In this document: piece by piece, positions 46,006 through 55,326 of the stretch
Layout: every line of letters starts with the position of its first letter
Numbering within the stretch: position 1 is the stretch's first letter
Assembly: GCF_002917095.1 (NCBI RefSeq)
Contig: NZ_PQGA01000015.1
Span: forward strand, 84,147 to 148,146
Direction of reading: 5' to 3'
From: Paraburkholderia eburnea
GTDB lineage: Bacteria; Pseudomonadota; Gammaproteobacteria; Burkholderiales; Burkholderiaceae
DNA: 64,000 bases
The notes under the pieces: generated by a model
The model's input: the letters and a program-made list of their open reading frames with translations, nothing else
Database searches by the model: none
What the model was told of the DNA's origin: nothing
Position numbers and translations under genes: made by a program

Positions 46006-46602
46006 GGCGGTTGATCCCATCGAAGATTGGGATTTTAGCGCAATCCTAGGGTTTTTACCTAGTCAAATGCCGGAAAGCAGGGAGGGCGTATGAACGTGAA
46101 AATTTAATGCGACCCTTAGTTTCGCAGAATGGCGGCGGCGATTGCCTTGAATGGCTGCGGATCGAACAGAGCTGGGGGTGGGTTTGGGGTCAGGGAGGGC
46201 CAGCGTTTCGGCGGGTATCACAGTGGGCAAATCACGGTTGGCTTCCCGGTCATACTCACCATCCGGCGCAAATTTGAATTCAATCACCCCCTTCAAAAGG
46301 GGCTGTCACTTTGGCCCCCCTTTGGCTGTCCCGCATCAAGAGACACGCAACGCGCGGCAACGGCCGGTCGGACGGACACCGTGGGCGTTTTCGCCCTTTT
46401 GGGCGGAAACCTCGAAGATCGCAACAATGCAACGACGACTGATCACGCAAGCAAGTGCTCACGGATGGTTACACCAAAGGCACCGTTTGGTGTTCCCTCA
46501 AATCCCCATAAGAAACGGGTATTAAAGCACTTCGCCTTTTGGTGGGATCTTTGGCGGGTAAAAACGAAAAACGGGCCGAAAGGCCCGTATTCATTGGTGT
46601 TC
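46006..46602. other. Gene-free 597-bp stretch beside tRNA-Ser(UGA)
   Basis: Open frames here lack start signals and have unbiased codon use. An inverted repeat ACCAAA/TTTGGT is at about 46473-46491. The sequence is lower in GC than the flanks; it could be scar DNA at a tRNA 3' end, but there is no repeat of the tRNA end to prove it. Confidence 0.4.
46570..46588 (-). terminator. Terminator of tRNA-Ser(UGA)
   Basis: On the minus strand ACGGGCC-TTTC-GGCCCGT followed by TTTT, 14 bp beyond the tRNA 3' end. Confidence 0.85.
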
Positions 46603-46692
46603 TGGCGGAGGCGGTGAGATTCGAACTCACGGAAGGATTACTCCTTCGCCGGTTTTCAAGACCGGTGCATTCAACCACTCTGCCACACCTCC
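46603..46692 (-). tRNA. tRNA-Ser (anticodon UGA)
   Basis: 90 nt with encoded CCA. Acceptor GGAGGTG pairs with CGCCTCC; the anticodon loop CGGTCTTGAAAACCG gives UGA; it has a long variable arm and T arm GTGAGTTCGAATCTCAC. Confidence 0.96.
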
Positions 46693-46784
46693 GGAGGCGC
46701 GCATTGTAACCTGGATTGTGCGCACACCGGCAGCCTTGCCGATGGCGCAGATCAAATCCTCAGGCAAAGCTCACCGAACCATCA

Positions 46785-47999
46785 CTACGCGTCCTTCAAA
46801 AACAGCTCCTGCAGATCGTTCAGAAAGCGCTGGCCCAGCTCCGTCGGCACGATCTTCTCGTAGTCGCGCGTGATCAGCCCGCGCTTCTCCGCTTCCTGCA
46901 ACTGCGGCTCGATGGTCGTGATCGGCAGGCCCGTGCGCTCCATAAAGCGATAAACCGGAAAGCCTTCCACCAAGCGCAGCGCATTGAGCATGAACTCGAA
47001 CGGCAGATCCTTCGCACCCACCTCGTGCTCTTCCTGGATCGGCTTGCCCGCGCGCGCTTCTTCGATGAAAGTCGCCGGATGCTTGTAGCGCATCTGGCGC
47101 ACGATGCGGTTCGGGAACGACAGCTTCGTGTGCGCGCCCGCGCCGATGCCCAGGTAATCGCCAAAGCGCCAGTAGTTGAGGTTATGGCGGCTCTGGCGCC
47201 CTGGCTGCGCGTACGCCGATACCTCGTAACGCCCATAACCGGCCTCGGCCGTGCGCGCGTGAATCCACTCCTGCATGTCCGCCGACTGGTCGTCGTCGGG
47301 CAGCACGGGCGGAAACTTCGCGAACATCGTGTTCGGTTCGAGCGTGAGGTGATAGAGCGACAGATGCGGCGGCGCAAACGCCAGCGCCGTTTCGATATCG
47401 GTCTGGCATTCGGCGAGCGTCTGCTTCGGCAGCGCGAACATCAGGTCGAGATTGAAATTGTCGAAGGTGTTCGCCGCGACTTCCACCGCATGGCGCGCCT
47501 GCGCCGCGTCGTGAATGCGGCCGAGCGCCTTCAAATGCGCCTCGTTGAAGCTCTGGATGCCGATCGACAGTCGGTTCACGCCGCTCGCGCGAAACTGCGC
47601 GAACTTGTCCGCCTCGAAGGTGCCGGGATTGGCTTCGAGCGTGATTTCCGCGTCGGCGTCGAGCGGCAGCAGCGCGCGCACGTCCGAGAGCAGGCGATCA
47701 AGCCCCTTCGCGGACAGCAGGCTCGGCGTGCCCCCGCCGATGAAAATCGTATGCACCTGGCGGCCCCACACGAGCGGCAGCGCCTGTTCGAGGTCGGCGC
47801 GCAGGGCGTCCAGGTAATCGTCCTCGGGAAAGCGCTCGCCTTTCCATTCGTGCGAGTTGAAGTCGCAGTACGGGCACTTGCGCACGCACCACGGGAAATG
47901 CACGTAAAGCGAGAGCGGCGGCAGCGAGGTCAGGCGAATGCTGCCCGGCATCGTGAACGACTGCACGACGTCCAGACCGATCTTGTGCTGCTGGCTCAC
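46785..47999 (-). CDS. hemW: Heme chaperone HemW (radical SAM)
   Basis: 404 aa. The 4Fe-4S motif is YVHFPWCVRKCPYCDFNSHE (CxxxCxxC) near residue 40, with SAM-binding IFIGGGTPSLL. HemW keeps the CxxxCxxC followed by no extra Cys, unlike oxygen-independent coproporphyrinogen oxidase HemN, so HemW is favoured. Start ATG 47999 overlaps the rdgB stop by 4 bp. Confidence 0.93.
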   Translation of the reverse strand: MSQQHKIGLDVVQSFTMPGSIRLTSLPPLSLYVHFPWCVRKCPYCDFNSHEWKGERFPEDDYLDALRADLEQALPLVWGRQVHTIFIGGGTPSLLSAKGLDRLLSDVRALLPLDADAEITLEANPGTFEADKFAQFRASGVNRLSIGIQSFNEAHLKALGRIHDAAQARHAVEVAANTFDNFNLDLMFALPKQTLAECQTDIETALAFAPPHLSLYHLTLEPNTMFAKFPPVLPDDDQSADMQEWIHARTAEAGYGRYEVSAYAQPGRQSRHNLNYWRFGDYLGIGAGAHTKLSFPNRIVRQMRYKHPATFIEEARAGKPIQEEHEVGAKDLPFEFMLNALRLVEGFPVYRFMERTGLPITTIEPQLQEAEKRGLITRDYEKIVPTELGQRFLNDLQELFLKDA

Positions 48000-48649
48000 G
48001 CTTCCTCCTCAAGCCGTGCGAGCAGTTGCCGCAGGGCGATTGCGCGATGGCTCGACGCGTTCTTGAGTGCCGGATCGAGTTCGGCAGCCGTCGCTTCGAG
48101 GCCCGGCACGTAGAAGTACGGGTCGTAGCCGAAGCCGTTGTCGCCGCGCGGCGCGTCGATCACGACGCCATGCCAGCGTCCTTCGGCGATCAGCGGTTCG
48201 GGGTCGTCGGCGTGGCGCACGAGGGCGAGCACGCAGTAGTAGTACGCGCGTCGATCGGCCTGTTGCGCCAGGTTCTGCACGAGCAGCGCGTTGTTGGCGG
48301 CGTCGCTTTTTTCGCCGCCCGCGAGTTGCGCGTAGCGCGCCGAATACACGCCCGGCGCGCCGCGCAGCGCACGCACGCACAGGCCGGAGTCGTCGGCGAG
48401 CGCCGGCAGGCCGGTGAGCTTCGAGGCGTGACGCGCCTTGGCCAGCGCGTTCTCGACGAAAGTGGCGTGCGGCTCTTCGGCTTCGGGCACGTTGAGCGTA
48501 CCTTGCGGCACCAGTTCGATGCCCGCGGCGTCGAGCAGCGCCGCGAATTCGCGCAGCTTGCCCGCGTTGTTGGAAGCCAGCACGACGCGCCCGAGCGGGC
48601 CCGCGTCGTTGCCTGGCGTTTGCGATGCCGTTTGTGCTGCGTTAGCCAT
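47996..48649 (-). CDS. rdgB: XTP/dITP diphosphatase
   Basis: 217 aa Ham1/RdgB pyrophosphatase that removes deaminated purine nucleotides. VVLASNNAGKLREFAALLDA at the N-terminus (SNNxxK substrate loop), ALADDSGLCVRALRGAPGVY (catalytic Asp pair), and GDNGFGYDPYF. Overlaps rph by 8 bp and hemW by 4 bp, so translational coupling of rph-rdgB-hemW is likely. Confidence 0.96.
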   Translation of the reverse strand: MANAAQTASQTPGNDAGPLGRVVLASNNAGKLREFAALLDAAGIELVPQGTLNVPEAEEPHATFVENALAKARHASKLTGLPALADDSGLCVRALRGAPGVYSARYAQLAGGEKSDAANNALLVQNLAQQADRRAYYYCVLALVRHADDPEPLIAEGRWHGVVIDAPRGDNGFGYDPYFYVPGLEATAAELDPALKNASSHRAIALRQLLARLEEEA

Positions 48650-49382
48650 GCGCGATCCCCAGCGCCGCTTTTTGCATGCCGATCAGCGTGGCGATGCCGC
48701 CTTGGGCGAGGTCCAGCAGCGCGTTGAGTTCGCTGCGCGAGAACGGCGCGCCTTCGGCCGTGCCCTGGACTTCGACCATGCCGCCCGAGCCCGTCATCAC
48801 GACGTTCATGTCGGTGTCGCATTGCGAATCTTCGGCGTAATCGAGGTCGAGCACCGGCAGGCCTTCGTACACGCCCACCGAAATCGCCGCCACGTAGTCG
48901 GTGATCGGCGAGCGCTCGATCTTGCCCGCTGCCAGCAGCTTCGATACGGCGTCATGGGCCGCGACGAACGCGCCCGTGATGCTCGCCGTGCGGGTGCCGC
49001 CGTCGGCCTGCAGCACGTCGCAGTCGAGGTTGATGGTGCGCGCGCCGAGCGCTTCGAGATCGAACACGGCGCGCATCGCACGGCCGATCAGGCGCTGGAT
49101 TTCCTGGGTGCGGCCCGTCTGCTTGCCGCGCGCGGCTTCGCGGTCGCTGCGCGTGTGGGTGGCGCGCGGCAGCATGCCGTATTCGGCGGTGAGCCAGCCC
49201 TGACCCTTATCGCGCAGGAACGGCGGCACGCTTTCGGACACGCTCGCGGTGCACAGCACCTTGGTATCGCCGAATTCGACGAGGACCGAACCTTCGGCGT
49301 GCTTCGTGAAGTGGCGGGTGATGCGGACGTCGCGAAGCTGGTCGGCGGCACGGCCGGAGGGGCGCAGAACGGATTGGGTCAT
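48642..49382 (-). CDS. rph: Ribonuclease PH
   Basis: 246 aa from ATG 49382. Phosphorolytic 3' trimming of tRNA precursors. RPSGRAADQLRDVRITRHFT at the start, RATHTRSDREAARGKQTGRT with the phosphate-site arginines, and ATINLDCDVLQADGG-like metal region. It heads the rph-rdgB-hemW operon and is divergent from yicC. Confidence 0.96.
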   Translation of the reverse strand: MTQSVLRPSGRAADQLRDVRITRHFTKHAEGSVLVEFGDTKVLCTASVSESVPPFLRDKGQGWLTAEYGMLPRATHTRSDREAARGKQTGRTQEIQRLIGRAMRAVFDLEALGARTINLDCDVLQADGGTRTASITGAFVAAHDAVSKLLAAGKIERSPITDYVAAISVGVYEGLPVLDLDYAEDSQCDTDMNVVMTGSGGMVEVQGTAEGAPFSRSELNALLDLAQGGIATLIGMQKAALGIAHG

Positions 49383-49661
49383 CGTGGGGTGTGCGCGGGG
49401 GCACGGCAAGGAAGGGGAAAACACAATTTTACCGCCTTCGCGTGGCGGACGACGGGCGCGGCCGTGGGAGCGGCTGAGGGCGAGGATTCGACGCAACCGC
49501 CGCTGCGGCGGGCGCGTGGCCAAAAATGGGATAATACGGTTTCTCCGCCCCGCGTCATCGAGCGTCACAGACAGCACGCGTACACGCCGGGCGCCTCGAA
49601 TCCCTTCGCCGTGACCGGCGCCCTTCAGGTGCGCCGCCGCGGCTTCATCGCGAGACGAACC

Positions 49662-50609
49662 ATGATTTACAGCATGACCGGCTACGCCAGCGCCACGCGC
49701 GAACTGGTTGCGGCATCGGGCACGGGCGGCGCCAGTGTCTCCGTCGAATTGCGTACCGTGAACTCGCGCTTTCTCGACCTGAATTTCCGCATGCCCGAAG
49801 ACGTGCGCGTCATCGAGCCCACCCTGCGCGAAATGCTGATGACGAAGCTCTCGCGCGGCAAGGTCGACATCCGCATCAACATCCAGCGCAGCGAGCAGGC
49901 CGCCAACGCGGGCGCGCTCAATCGCGATGCGCTCGAACAACTCGCGGTGCTCGAACGCGCCGTGCTCGAAGCGTTCCCGGAATCGGGCCGTCTGCGCACG
50001 GGCGAAATCCTGCGCTGGCCCGGCGTGCTGGCGGAAAGCGGCGTCGCGCCCGAGGTGCTGCGCGATGCGGTGCTCGGCTGCGGCAAGCAGGCGATTGCCG
50101 ATCTGATCGAGGTGCGTGGCCGCGAAGGCGCGCAACTCGCCAACATGCTGCTCGCCAACGTCGCGGAGATGGAAGCGATCGTCACGAAGATCACGCCGCT
50201 CGTGCCGGATCTGATCGTCAAGCATCAGCAGAAGATCGTCGAGCGTCTGCAGGAAGCGCTCGGCATCGCCGCGCCGGATGCCGCGAATGGTGGCAATGGC
50301 AGTGGCAACATCGGCAATGTTTCGCGTGAGGAAGTCGCCGAGCGCATTCGCCAGGAAGTGACGATGTACGGCATCCGCATCGACATCGCCGAGGAGCTTT
50401 CGCGTCTCACCGCGCATCTGAACGAAACGCGTCACGTGATCGAGAAGGGCGGGCGCGTCGGCAAGCGCCTCGACTTCATGATGCAGGAACTCAACCGCGA
50501 AGCGAACACGCTCGGCTCGAAGGCCGCGGCGAAGGAACTCGCCGATGCGTCGATGACGCTCAAGCTGCTCATCGAGCAGATGCGCGAGCAGGTGCAGAAC
50601 CTCGAATAA
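49662..50609 (+). CDS. yicC: YicC-family endoribonuclease
   Basis: 315 aa from ATG 49662 (MIYSMTGYASATREL), about 25 longer than E. coli YicC because of a Gly/Asn-rich insert near residue 215. The C-terminal domain has EEVAERIRQEVTMYGIRIDI and ends with LIEQMREQVQNLE, as is conserved. YicC is reported to act on small RNAs. Next genes are gmk and rpoZ, a conserved neighbourhood. Confidence 0.95.
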   Translation: MIYSMTGYASATRELVAASGTGGASVSVELRTVNSRFLDLNFRMPEDVRVIEPTLREMLMTKLSRGKVDIRINIQRSEQAANAGALNRDALEQLAVLERAVLEAFPESGRLRTGEILRWPGVLAESGVAPEVLRDAVLGCGKQAIADLIEVRGREGAQLANMLLANVAEMEAIVTKITPLVPDLIVKHQQKIVERLQEALGIAAPDAANGGNGSGNIGNVSREEVAERIRQEVTMYGIRIDIAEELSRLTAHLNETRHVIEKGGRVGKRLDFMMQELNREANTLGSKAAAKELADASMTLKLLIEQMREQVQNLE

Positions 50610-50701
50610 GGGCGTGCGTGTGTGCGCATGCACAGACGCACACACGTATCGTCGGGTAACGAAAAGCGGTGAATCAAGCTGCAAAACAGGAAGCAACGAA
50701 C

Positions 50702-51415
50702 ATGACCGACCAGACCAGCGCACCCGGCGCGCACAAGGCTGAAACGAAACCGCGCAATCCGTACGCGGGCGTTTATCCGGGCAATCTTTTCATGGTGGTC
50801 GCGCCGTCGGGCGCGGGCAAGTCCACGCTCGTGAACGCGCTGCTCGCCGAAGACAGCGCGATCCGTCTGTCGATTTCGTACACGACGCGCGCGCCGCGCT
50901 CGAAAGAGCGTGACGGCGAGCACTATCACTTCACGACCGTCGACGATTTCCTCGCGCGCCACGCGCAAGGCGAGTTCCTCGAAAGCGCGGAAGTGCATGG
51001 CAACTACTACGCCACCTCGCGCGTGTGGATCGAAGACCAGATGAAGCGGGGCCACGACGTGCTGCTCGAAATCGACTGGCAAGGCGCGCAGCAGGTGAAG
51101 AAGCAGTTTCGCAACGCGGTGGAAATTTTCATCCTGCCGCCGTCGCTCGATGCGCTCGCGGAACGCCTGAAAAAACGCGGCGAAGACGAACCCAACGTCA
51201 TCACGCGACGACTGCTGGCAGCCGGTAGCGAGATGGCTCATGCAAGCGAATCGGAATACGTCGTCATCAACGAAAACTTCGATACCGCGCTGCAGGAGCT
51301 GCGCAATATCGTGAGCGCCACGCGCATGCGCTTTGCTTCGCAGTATGCGCGACACACCGAGCTCTTCGTCCAGCTCGGCATCCACCTGCCGCAGCCCGGC
51401 GCATCGGGCACATAA
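50702..51415 (+). CDS. gmk: Guanylate kinase
   Basis: 237 aa from ATG 50702; GTG 50669 would add 11 residues. P-loop MVVAPSGAGKSTLVNALL; GMP-binding SYTTRAPRSKERDGEHYHF; lid region IDWQGAQQVKKQF. It makes GDP from GMP. Precedes rpoZ-spoT; linkage of GMP metabolism with (p)ppGpp synthesis is a conserved order. Confidence 0.97.
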   Translation: MTDQTSAPGAHKAETKPRNPYAGVYPGNLFMVVAPSGAGKSTLVNALLAEDSAIRLSISYTTRAPRSKERDGEHYHFTTVDDFLARHAQGEFLESAEVHGNYYATSRVWIEDQMKRGHDVLLEIDWQGAQQVKKQFRNAVEIFILPPSLDALAERLKKRGEDEPNVITRRLLAAGSEMAHASESEYVVINENFDTALQELRNIVSATRMRFASQYARHTELFVQLGIHLPQPGASGT

Positions 51416-51454
51416 GGTAGAATAAGAACCTGCTGAGAATGAGAAGGAACCGAC

Positions 51455-51658
51455 ATGGCCCGCATCACCGTCGAAGATTGTCTGAAACAGATTCCGAACC
51501 GCTTTGAACTGGCGCTCGCCGCAACGTATCGCGCACGTCAGCTCGCCCAAGGTCATACGCCGAAGATCGAAAGCCGCGACAAGCCGACCGTCGTCGCGCT
51601 GCGTGAGATCGCGTCTGGCCAGGTGGGTCTGGAAATGCTGAAAAAGGTGCCCGTTTAA
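51455..51658 (+). CDS. rpoZ: RNA polymerase omega subunit
   Basis: 67 aa, the normal length in betaproteobacteria. MARITVEDCLKQIPNRFELA is the conserved start, followed by ATYRARQLAQGHTP. It stabilises beta-prime assembly and forms part of one ppGpp site. 39 bp after gmk. Confidence 0.97.
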   Translation: MARITVEDCLKQIPNRFELALAATYRARQLAQGHTPKIESRDKPTVVALREIASGQVGLEMLKKVPV

Positions 51659-51780
51659 CGGCGCCTTGCAGTCCTTGTAGCAAGTCTTCGTAGTATCCGT
51701 AGTTGCCGTACCTGTTTTACCTGTCATGTAATTGGCGCTGTGCGCCGACCGTCAACGCCTGACCTGATACGGAGGGGAAC

Positions 51781-54147
51781 ATGAGCACGACGCCCTCGCC
51801 GGCCACCGAGGTGGACCAGGAAGCCGAGACCTCAAGCCCTGCGCGCAATTACATCGACGCGGTTCTCGAACAGTCGTTTCGCCATCTGTTCGGGCCCACC
51901 GCAACACCCGAGCAGCCCCGCAAACACGGGGTCGTCTCCATCGCCAATCTGACCGCTGCGCTTTCCGGTTACCTCACACCCGAGGAAATCAAGGAGATCA
52001 AGGCGGCGTTTCACTTCAGCGACGAAGCCCACCTCGGGCAATATCGTCAGAGTGGCGAACCCTACATTACGCATCCCGTCGCCGTCGCGGAAATCTGCGC
52101 CGGCTGGAAGCTCGACGCGCAGGCCATCCAGGCGGCGCTGCTTCATGACGTGATCGAAGACCAGGGCGTGACCAAGGCGGAAATCGCCGAGCGCTTCGGC
52201 GCGAAAGTCGCGGAACTGGTCGATGGCCTGTCGAAACTCGACAAGATGGAGTTTCGCAATCGCGAGGAAGCGCAGGCGGAAAATTTCCGCAAGATGCTGC
52301 TCGCGATGGCGCGCGACGTGCGCGTGATTCTCGTGAAGCTCGCCGACCGTCTGCACAACATGCGCACGCTCGGCGCGGTGCCGCCGGAAAAGCGCCGCCG
52401 CGTGGCGCGCGAGACGATCGACATCTACGCGCCGATCGCCCACCGCCTGGGTCTGAACAATACCTATCGCGAGCTGCAGGATCTCAGCTTCCAGAACTTC
52501 AATCCGAATCGCTACGCCACGCTCGAAAAAGCGGTGAAGGCGGCGCGCGGCAATCGCCGCGAAGTGGTCGGCAAGATCCTGGAGGCGGTGCAGCGCGCGA
52601 TCGCCGACGCGAAGCTCGATGCCGAAGTCACCGGCCGCGAAAAGACCATCTACAGCATCTACAAGAAGATGCGCGACAAGCAGCTGTCGTTCTCGCAGGT
52701 GCTCGACGTTTATGGTTTTCGCGTGGTGGTGGAGTCGGCGCTCGAATGCTACACCTGCATCGGCGCGCTCCATGCGCTCTACAAACCCGTGCCGGGCAAG
52801 TTCAAGGACTACATCGCCATTCCCAAGGTGAACGGCTATCAGTCCCTGCACACGACGCTCGTGGGGCCGTTCGGCGCGCCCATCGAGTTTCAGGTGCGCA
52901 CGCGCAAGATGCACGAAATCGCCGAAGCGGGCGTGGCCGCGCACTGGCTCTACAAGAACGGCGGCGCCGATCTGAACGACGTGCAAAAGCGCGCGCATCA
53001 GTGGCTCAAGTCGCTGCTCGACATTCAGAGCGAGGCGGGCGATTCCAGCGAATTCCTCGAACACGTCAAGATCGACCTGTTCCCGGACGCGGTCTACGTC
53101 TTCACGCCGAAGGCGAAGATCATGGCGCTGCCGCGCGGCGCGACGGCGCTCGACTTCGCCTATTCGATCCACAGCGATCTGGGCAACCAGTGCGTCGCGG
53201 TGAAGATCAACAACGAACTCCTGCCGCTGCGCACGGAGCTTAAGAGCGGCGACATCGTCGAAGTCATCACCGCGCCGTATTCCAAGCCGAATCCTGCGTG
53301 GCTCGGCTTTGTACGCACCGGCAAGGCGCGCTCGGCAATCCGTCACTACCTGAAGACGATGCGTCTCACGGAATCCGTGCAACTCGGCGAGCGGCTCGTC
53401 GACCAGGCGCTCAAGGGCTATGGCTACCAGCTTTCGGAAGTCACGCCGGAAACGTGGGAAAAGCTGGTCCAGTGGACCGGCAACAAGAATCGCCAGGAAA
53501 TCTTCGCCGATATCGGCCTTGGCCGGCGCGTGGCGGCGGTCATGGCCAAGCGCATCGAAGTGCTGATGAAGGGCCTCGACGCCGACGACGAGGAACACCA
53601 CCATCCGCCGCGCGACCCGAACGCGCCGCAGGCGCCGCCCGTGGTCATCACGGGCACCGAGGGCATGTCGGTGCAGCTCTCGGCGTGCTGCCGGCCGATT
53701 CCGGGCGACGACATCATGGGCTATATCGGCATCGGCCTCGGTATGGCGATCCATACGACCGACTGCCGCGTGGCGCAGCGCATCCATCGCCGCGATCCGG
53801 GCCGCTGGATCGACGTCGCGTGGGCGCCGCAGCCGGGCCGCCTGTTTGACGTGGCCGTGAAGGTGCTGGTGAAGAACACCAAGGGCGTGTTCGCGCGCGT
53901 GGCCGCTGATATCACCTCGGCCGACGCGAACATCGTGCACATCGCCATGGACGACGACCTCGCGCAGGAGTCGAATATGCTGCGCTTCGTGATCCAGGTG
54001 AGCGACCGCGTGCATCTCGCGAACGTCATGCGCCGCGTGCGCACGAATCCGGACGTCATGCGCATCACGCGCGAACGCCCGAGCGACGAGGGGCATCATC
54101 GCCACGACGGCGGCATGCGTATCGATCGCGAACGCGCCGATTACTGA
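51781..54147 (+). CDS. spoT: Bifunctional (p)ppGpp synthetase/hydrolase SpoT/Rel
   Basis: 788 aa. HD hydrolase domain: YITHPVAVAEI, LHDVIEDQGVTKAEI (HD pair) and LVKLADRLHNMRTLGA. Synthetase: GREKTIYSIYKKM and YGFRVVVESALECY, then IPKVNGYQSLHTTLVGPFG. TGS domain near residue 430-490 and ACT domain at the C-terminus. Both catalytic HD residues are present, so hydrolysis should work. GGAGGGG lies before the ATG. Confidence 0.97.
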   Translation: MSTTPSPATEVDQEAETSSPARNYIDAVLEQSFRHLFGPTATPEQPRKHGVVSIANLTAALSGYLTPEEIKEIKAAFHFSDEAHLGQYRQSGEPYITHPVAVAEICAGWKLDAQAIQAALLHDVIEDQGVTKAEIAERFGAKVAELVDGLSKLDKMEFRNREEAQAENFRKMLLAMARDVRVILVKLADRLHNMRTLGAVPPEKRRRVARETIDIYAPIAHRLGLNNTYRELQDLSFQNFNPNRYATLEKAVKAARGNRREVVGKILEAVQRAIADAKLDAEVTGREKTIYSIYKKMRDKQLSFSQVLDVYGFRVVVESALECYTCIGALHALYKPVPGKFKDYIAIPKVNGYQSLHTTLVGPFGAPIEFQVRTRKMHEIAEAGVAAHWLYKNGGADLNDVQKRAHQWLKSLLDIQSEAGDSSEFLEHVKIDLFPDAVYVFTPKAKIMALPRGATALDFAYSIHSDLGNQCVAVKINNELLPLRTELKSGDIVEVITAPYSKPNPAWLGFVRTGKARSAIRHYLKTMRLTESVQLGERLVDQALKGYGYQLSEVTPETWEKLVQWTGNKNRQEIFADIGLGRRVAAVMAKRIEVLMKGLDADDEEHHHPPRDPNAPQAPPVVITGTEGMSVQLSACCRPIPGDDIMGYIGIGLGMAIHTTDCRVAQRIHRRDPGRWIDVAWAPQPGRLFDVAVKVLVKNTKGVFARVAADITSADANIVHIAMDDDLAQESNMLRFVIQVSDRVHLANVMRRVRTNPDVMRITRERPSDEGHHRHDGGMRIDRERADY

Positions 54148-54317
54148 TTGCGGTTTCAGGCGGGCGGCCCTTGTGGGCCGCCCGTGTCGTATCTGGCGTC
54201 ACACACACTCTGGCCCGACCTTCTGCGGCCAAACCGGCGCGGCCTCCTGGCTTCAATAAGCGATTTGAGCCTTGAGGCGCCCCTCGAACACTTTCCCGTG
54301 GGAAGCGAGGACAAGCC

Positions 54318-54806
54318 ATGAACGTAGCTGATCTGACCGGCCTCGAACTCGATTACTGGGTGGCGCGTAGCCTGCCTGACTTCGTGCGCGAGATCTATTT
54401 CACCGATAGCGGCGAGACCGTGGCCGTACGCGGCAATGATCGCGGCAAGCCCTGGGACGGGCGCTTCGAGCCGAGCACGTCGTGGGACGCGGCGGGCGTC
54501 GTGCTGGACCGCGCGGTACGTGTCGAGTTGCACGAGCGGCGCGAGGGCGAACCGGCCTTCTGTGTGGCCGAATTCGTCGGCAGCCATCGTACGGCCGAAG
54601 CGCATGGCGCGACGACGCGCGAGGCGTTGCTGCGCGCCTTCGTGAAGAGCCGCTTCGGTGGCACGGTAGAGACGATGCTGCGCCAGCCTCAGGCGCTCAC
54701 GGGCATGGACACGGAACTCGCGGCGGAGCCGGGCGACGTTGGCGATGCCGAGGATGTGCCGCGGCCCGACGCGCAGATCGGCGATATCGGTTCGCCGCCG
54801 CGTTGA
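54318..54806 (+). CDS. NinX/DUF2591-like small protein
   Basis: 162 aa. MNVADLTGLELDYWVARSL matches the opening of the phage NinX/DUF2591 family (xxxL-G-LDxWVA), and RFEPSTSWDAAGVVLDRAV and AHGATTREALLRAFVKSRFG fit its body. It is chromosomal here with no phage neighbours. The tail is Ala/Gly/Asp rich. Function unknown. Confidence 0.75.
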   Translation: MNVADLTGLELDYWVARSLPDFVREIYFTDSGETVAVRGNDRGKPWDGRFEPSTSWDAAGVVLDRAVRVELHERREGEPAFCVAEFVGSHRTAEAHGATTREALLRAFVKSRFGGTVETMLRQPQALTGMDTELAAEPGDVGDAEDVPRPDAQIGDIGSPPR

Positions 54807-54852
54807 CGCGACGAAGCAAGGGAGGGGCGCGTAAAAAGCACGCTACAAAGAC

Positions 54853-54883
54853 AAAGGGCCTTCCTGAATCAGGAAGGCCCTTC
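54853..54883 (-). terminator. Terminator after the tRNA-Arg pair
   Basis: 14-bp stem AAGGGCCTTCCTGA / TCAGGAAGGCCCTT directly downstream (minus strand) of the first tRNA-Arg, with a T-containing tail. Confidence 0.75.
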
Positions 54884-54889
54884 GAGAGG

Positions 54890-54966
54890 TGGTGCGGCTG
54901 GCAGGATTCGAACCCACGACCCCTTGGTTCGTAGCCAAGTACTCTATCCAACTGAGCTACAGCCGC
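54890..54966 (-). tRNA. tRNA-Arg (anticodon ACG), copy 1
   Basis: 77 nt with CCA. Acceptor GCGGCTG/CAGCCGC; anticodon loop in CTTGGCTACGAACCAAG gives ACG, read as ICG; T arm GTGGGTTCGAATCCTGC. Identical to copy 2. Confidence 0.97.
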
Positions 54967-55042
54967 ACGCAAAAGCGATACTACATACTGCAGTGTTACT
55001 GGAGACTTGCGCTGATAAAGCTAACGCAAAACTCATAAAAGT

Positions 55043-55119
55043 TGGTGCGGCTGGCAGGATTCGAACCCACGACCCCTTGGTTCGTAGCCAAGTACTCTAT
55101 CCAACTGAGCTACAGCCGC
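55043..55119 (-). tRNA. tRNA-Arg (anticodon ACG), copy 2
   Basis: Identical 77-nt sequence to the copy 76 bp away; transcribed first from the promoter at 55133-55138, with copy 1 behind it. Confidence 0.97.
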
Positions 55120-55132
55120 ACACAGAAAGGAG

Positions 55133-55138
55133 ATTATA
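55133..55138 (-). promoter_or_regulatory. -10 box of the tRNA-Arg operon
   Basis: Complement reads TATAAT 13 bp before the 5' end of the mature tRNA. No consensus -35 is seen (TTCCAT is at the right distance). Confidence 0.6.
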
Positions 55139-55326
55139 GCAAGGTTTTCAGGAAATGGAAGCCCCCTATCGCGATTTGTTTGAAAGCGTGCTTCGTGTAA
55201 CCTCAGGGGAGGGCCGCAGGGTCTTGCTGGACCTGCATGCAGCACTGGGCGCCTGGCCGGAAGTCAGAACCGAAGCCGCGAGCAACGCATCAGCATCACA
55301 CGAGCAACGCAGTCAATCGAACCATC

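Noticed and set aside
46129..46617. 162-codon frame beside tRNA-Ser(UGA)
   Set aside because: Runs into the tRNA, lacks a start signal and has no coding bias.
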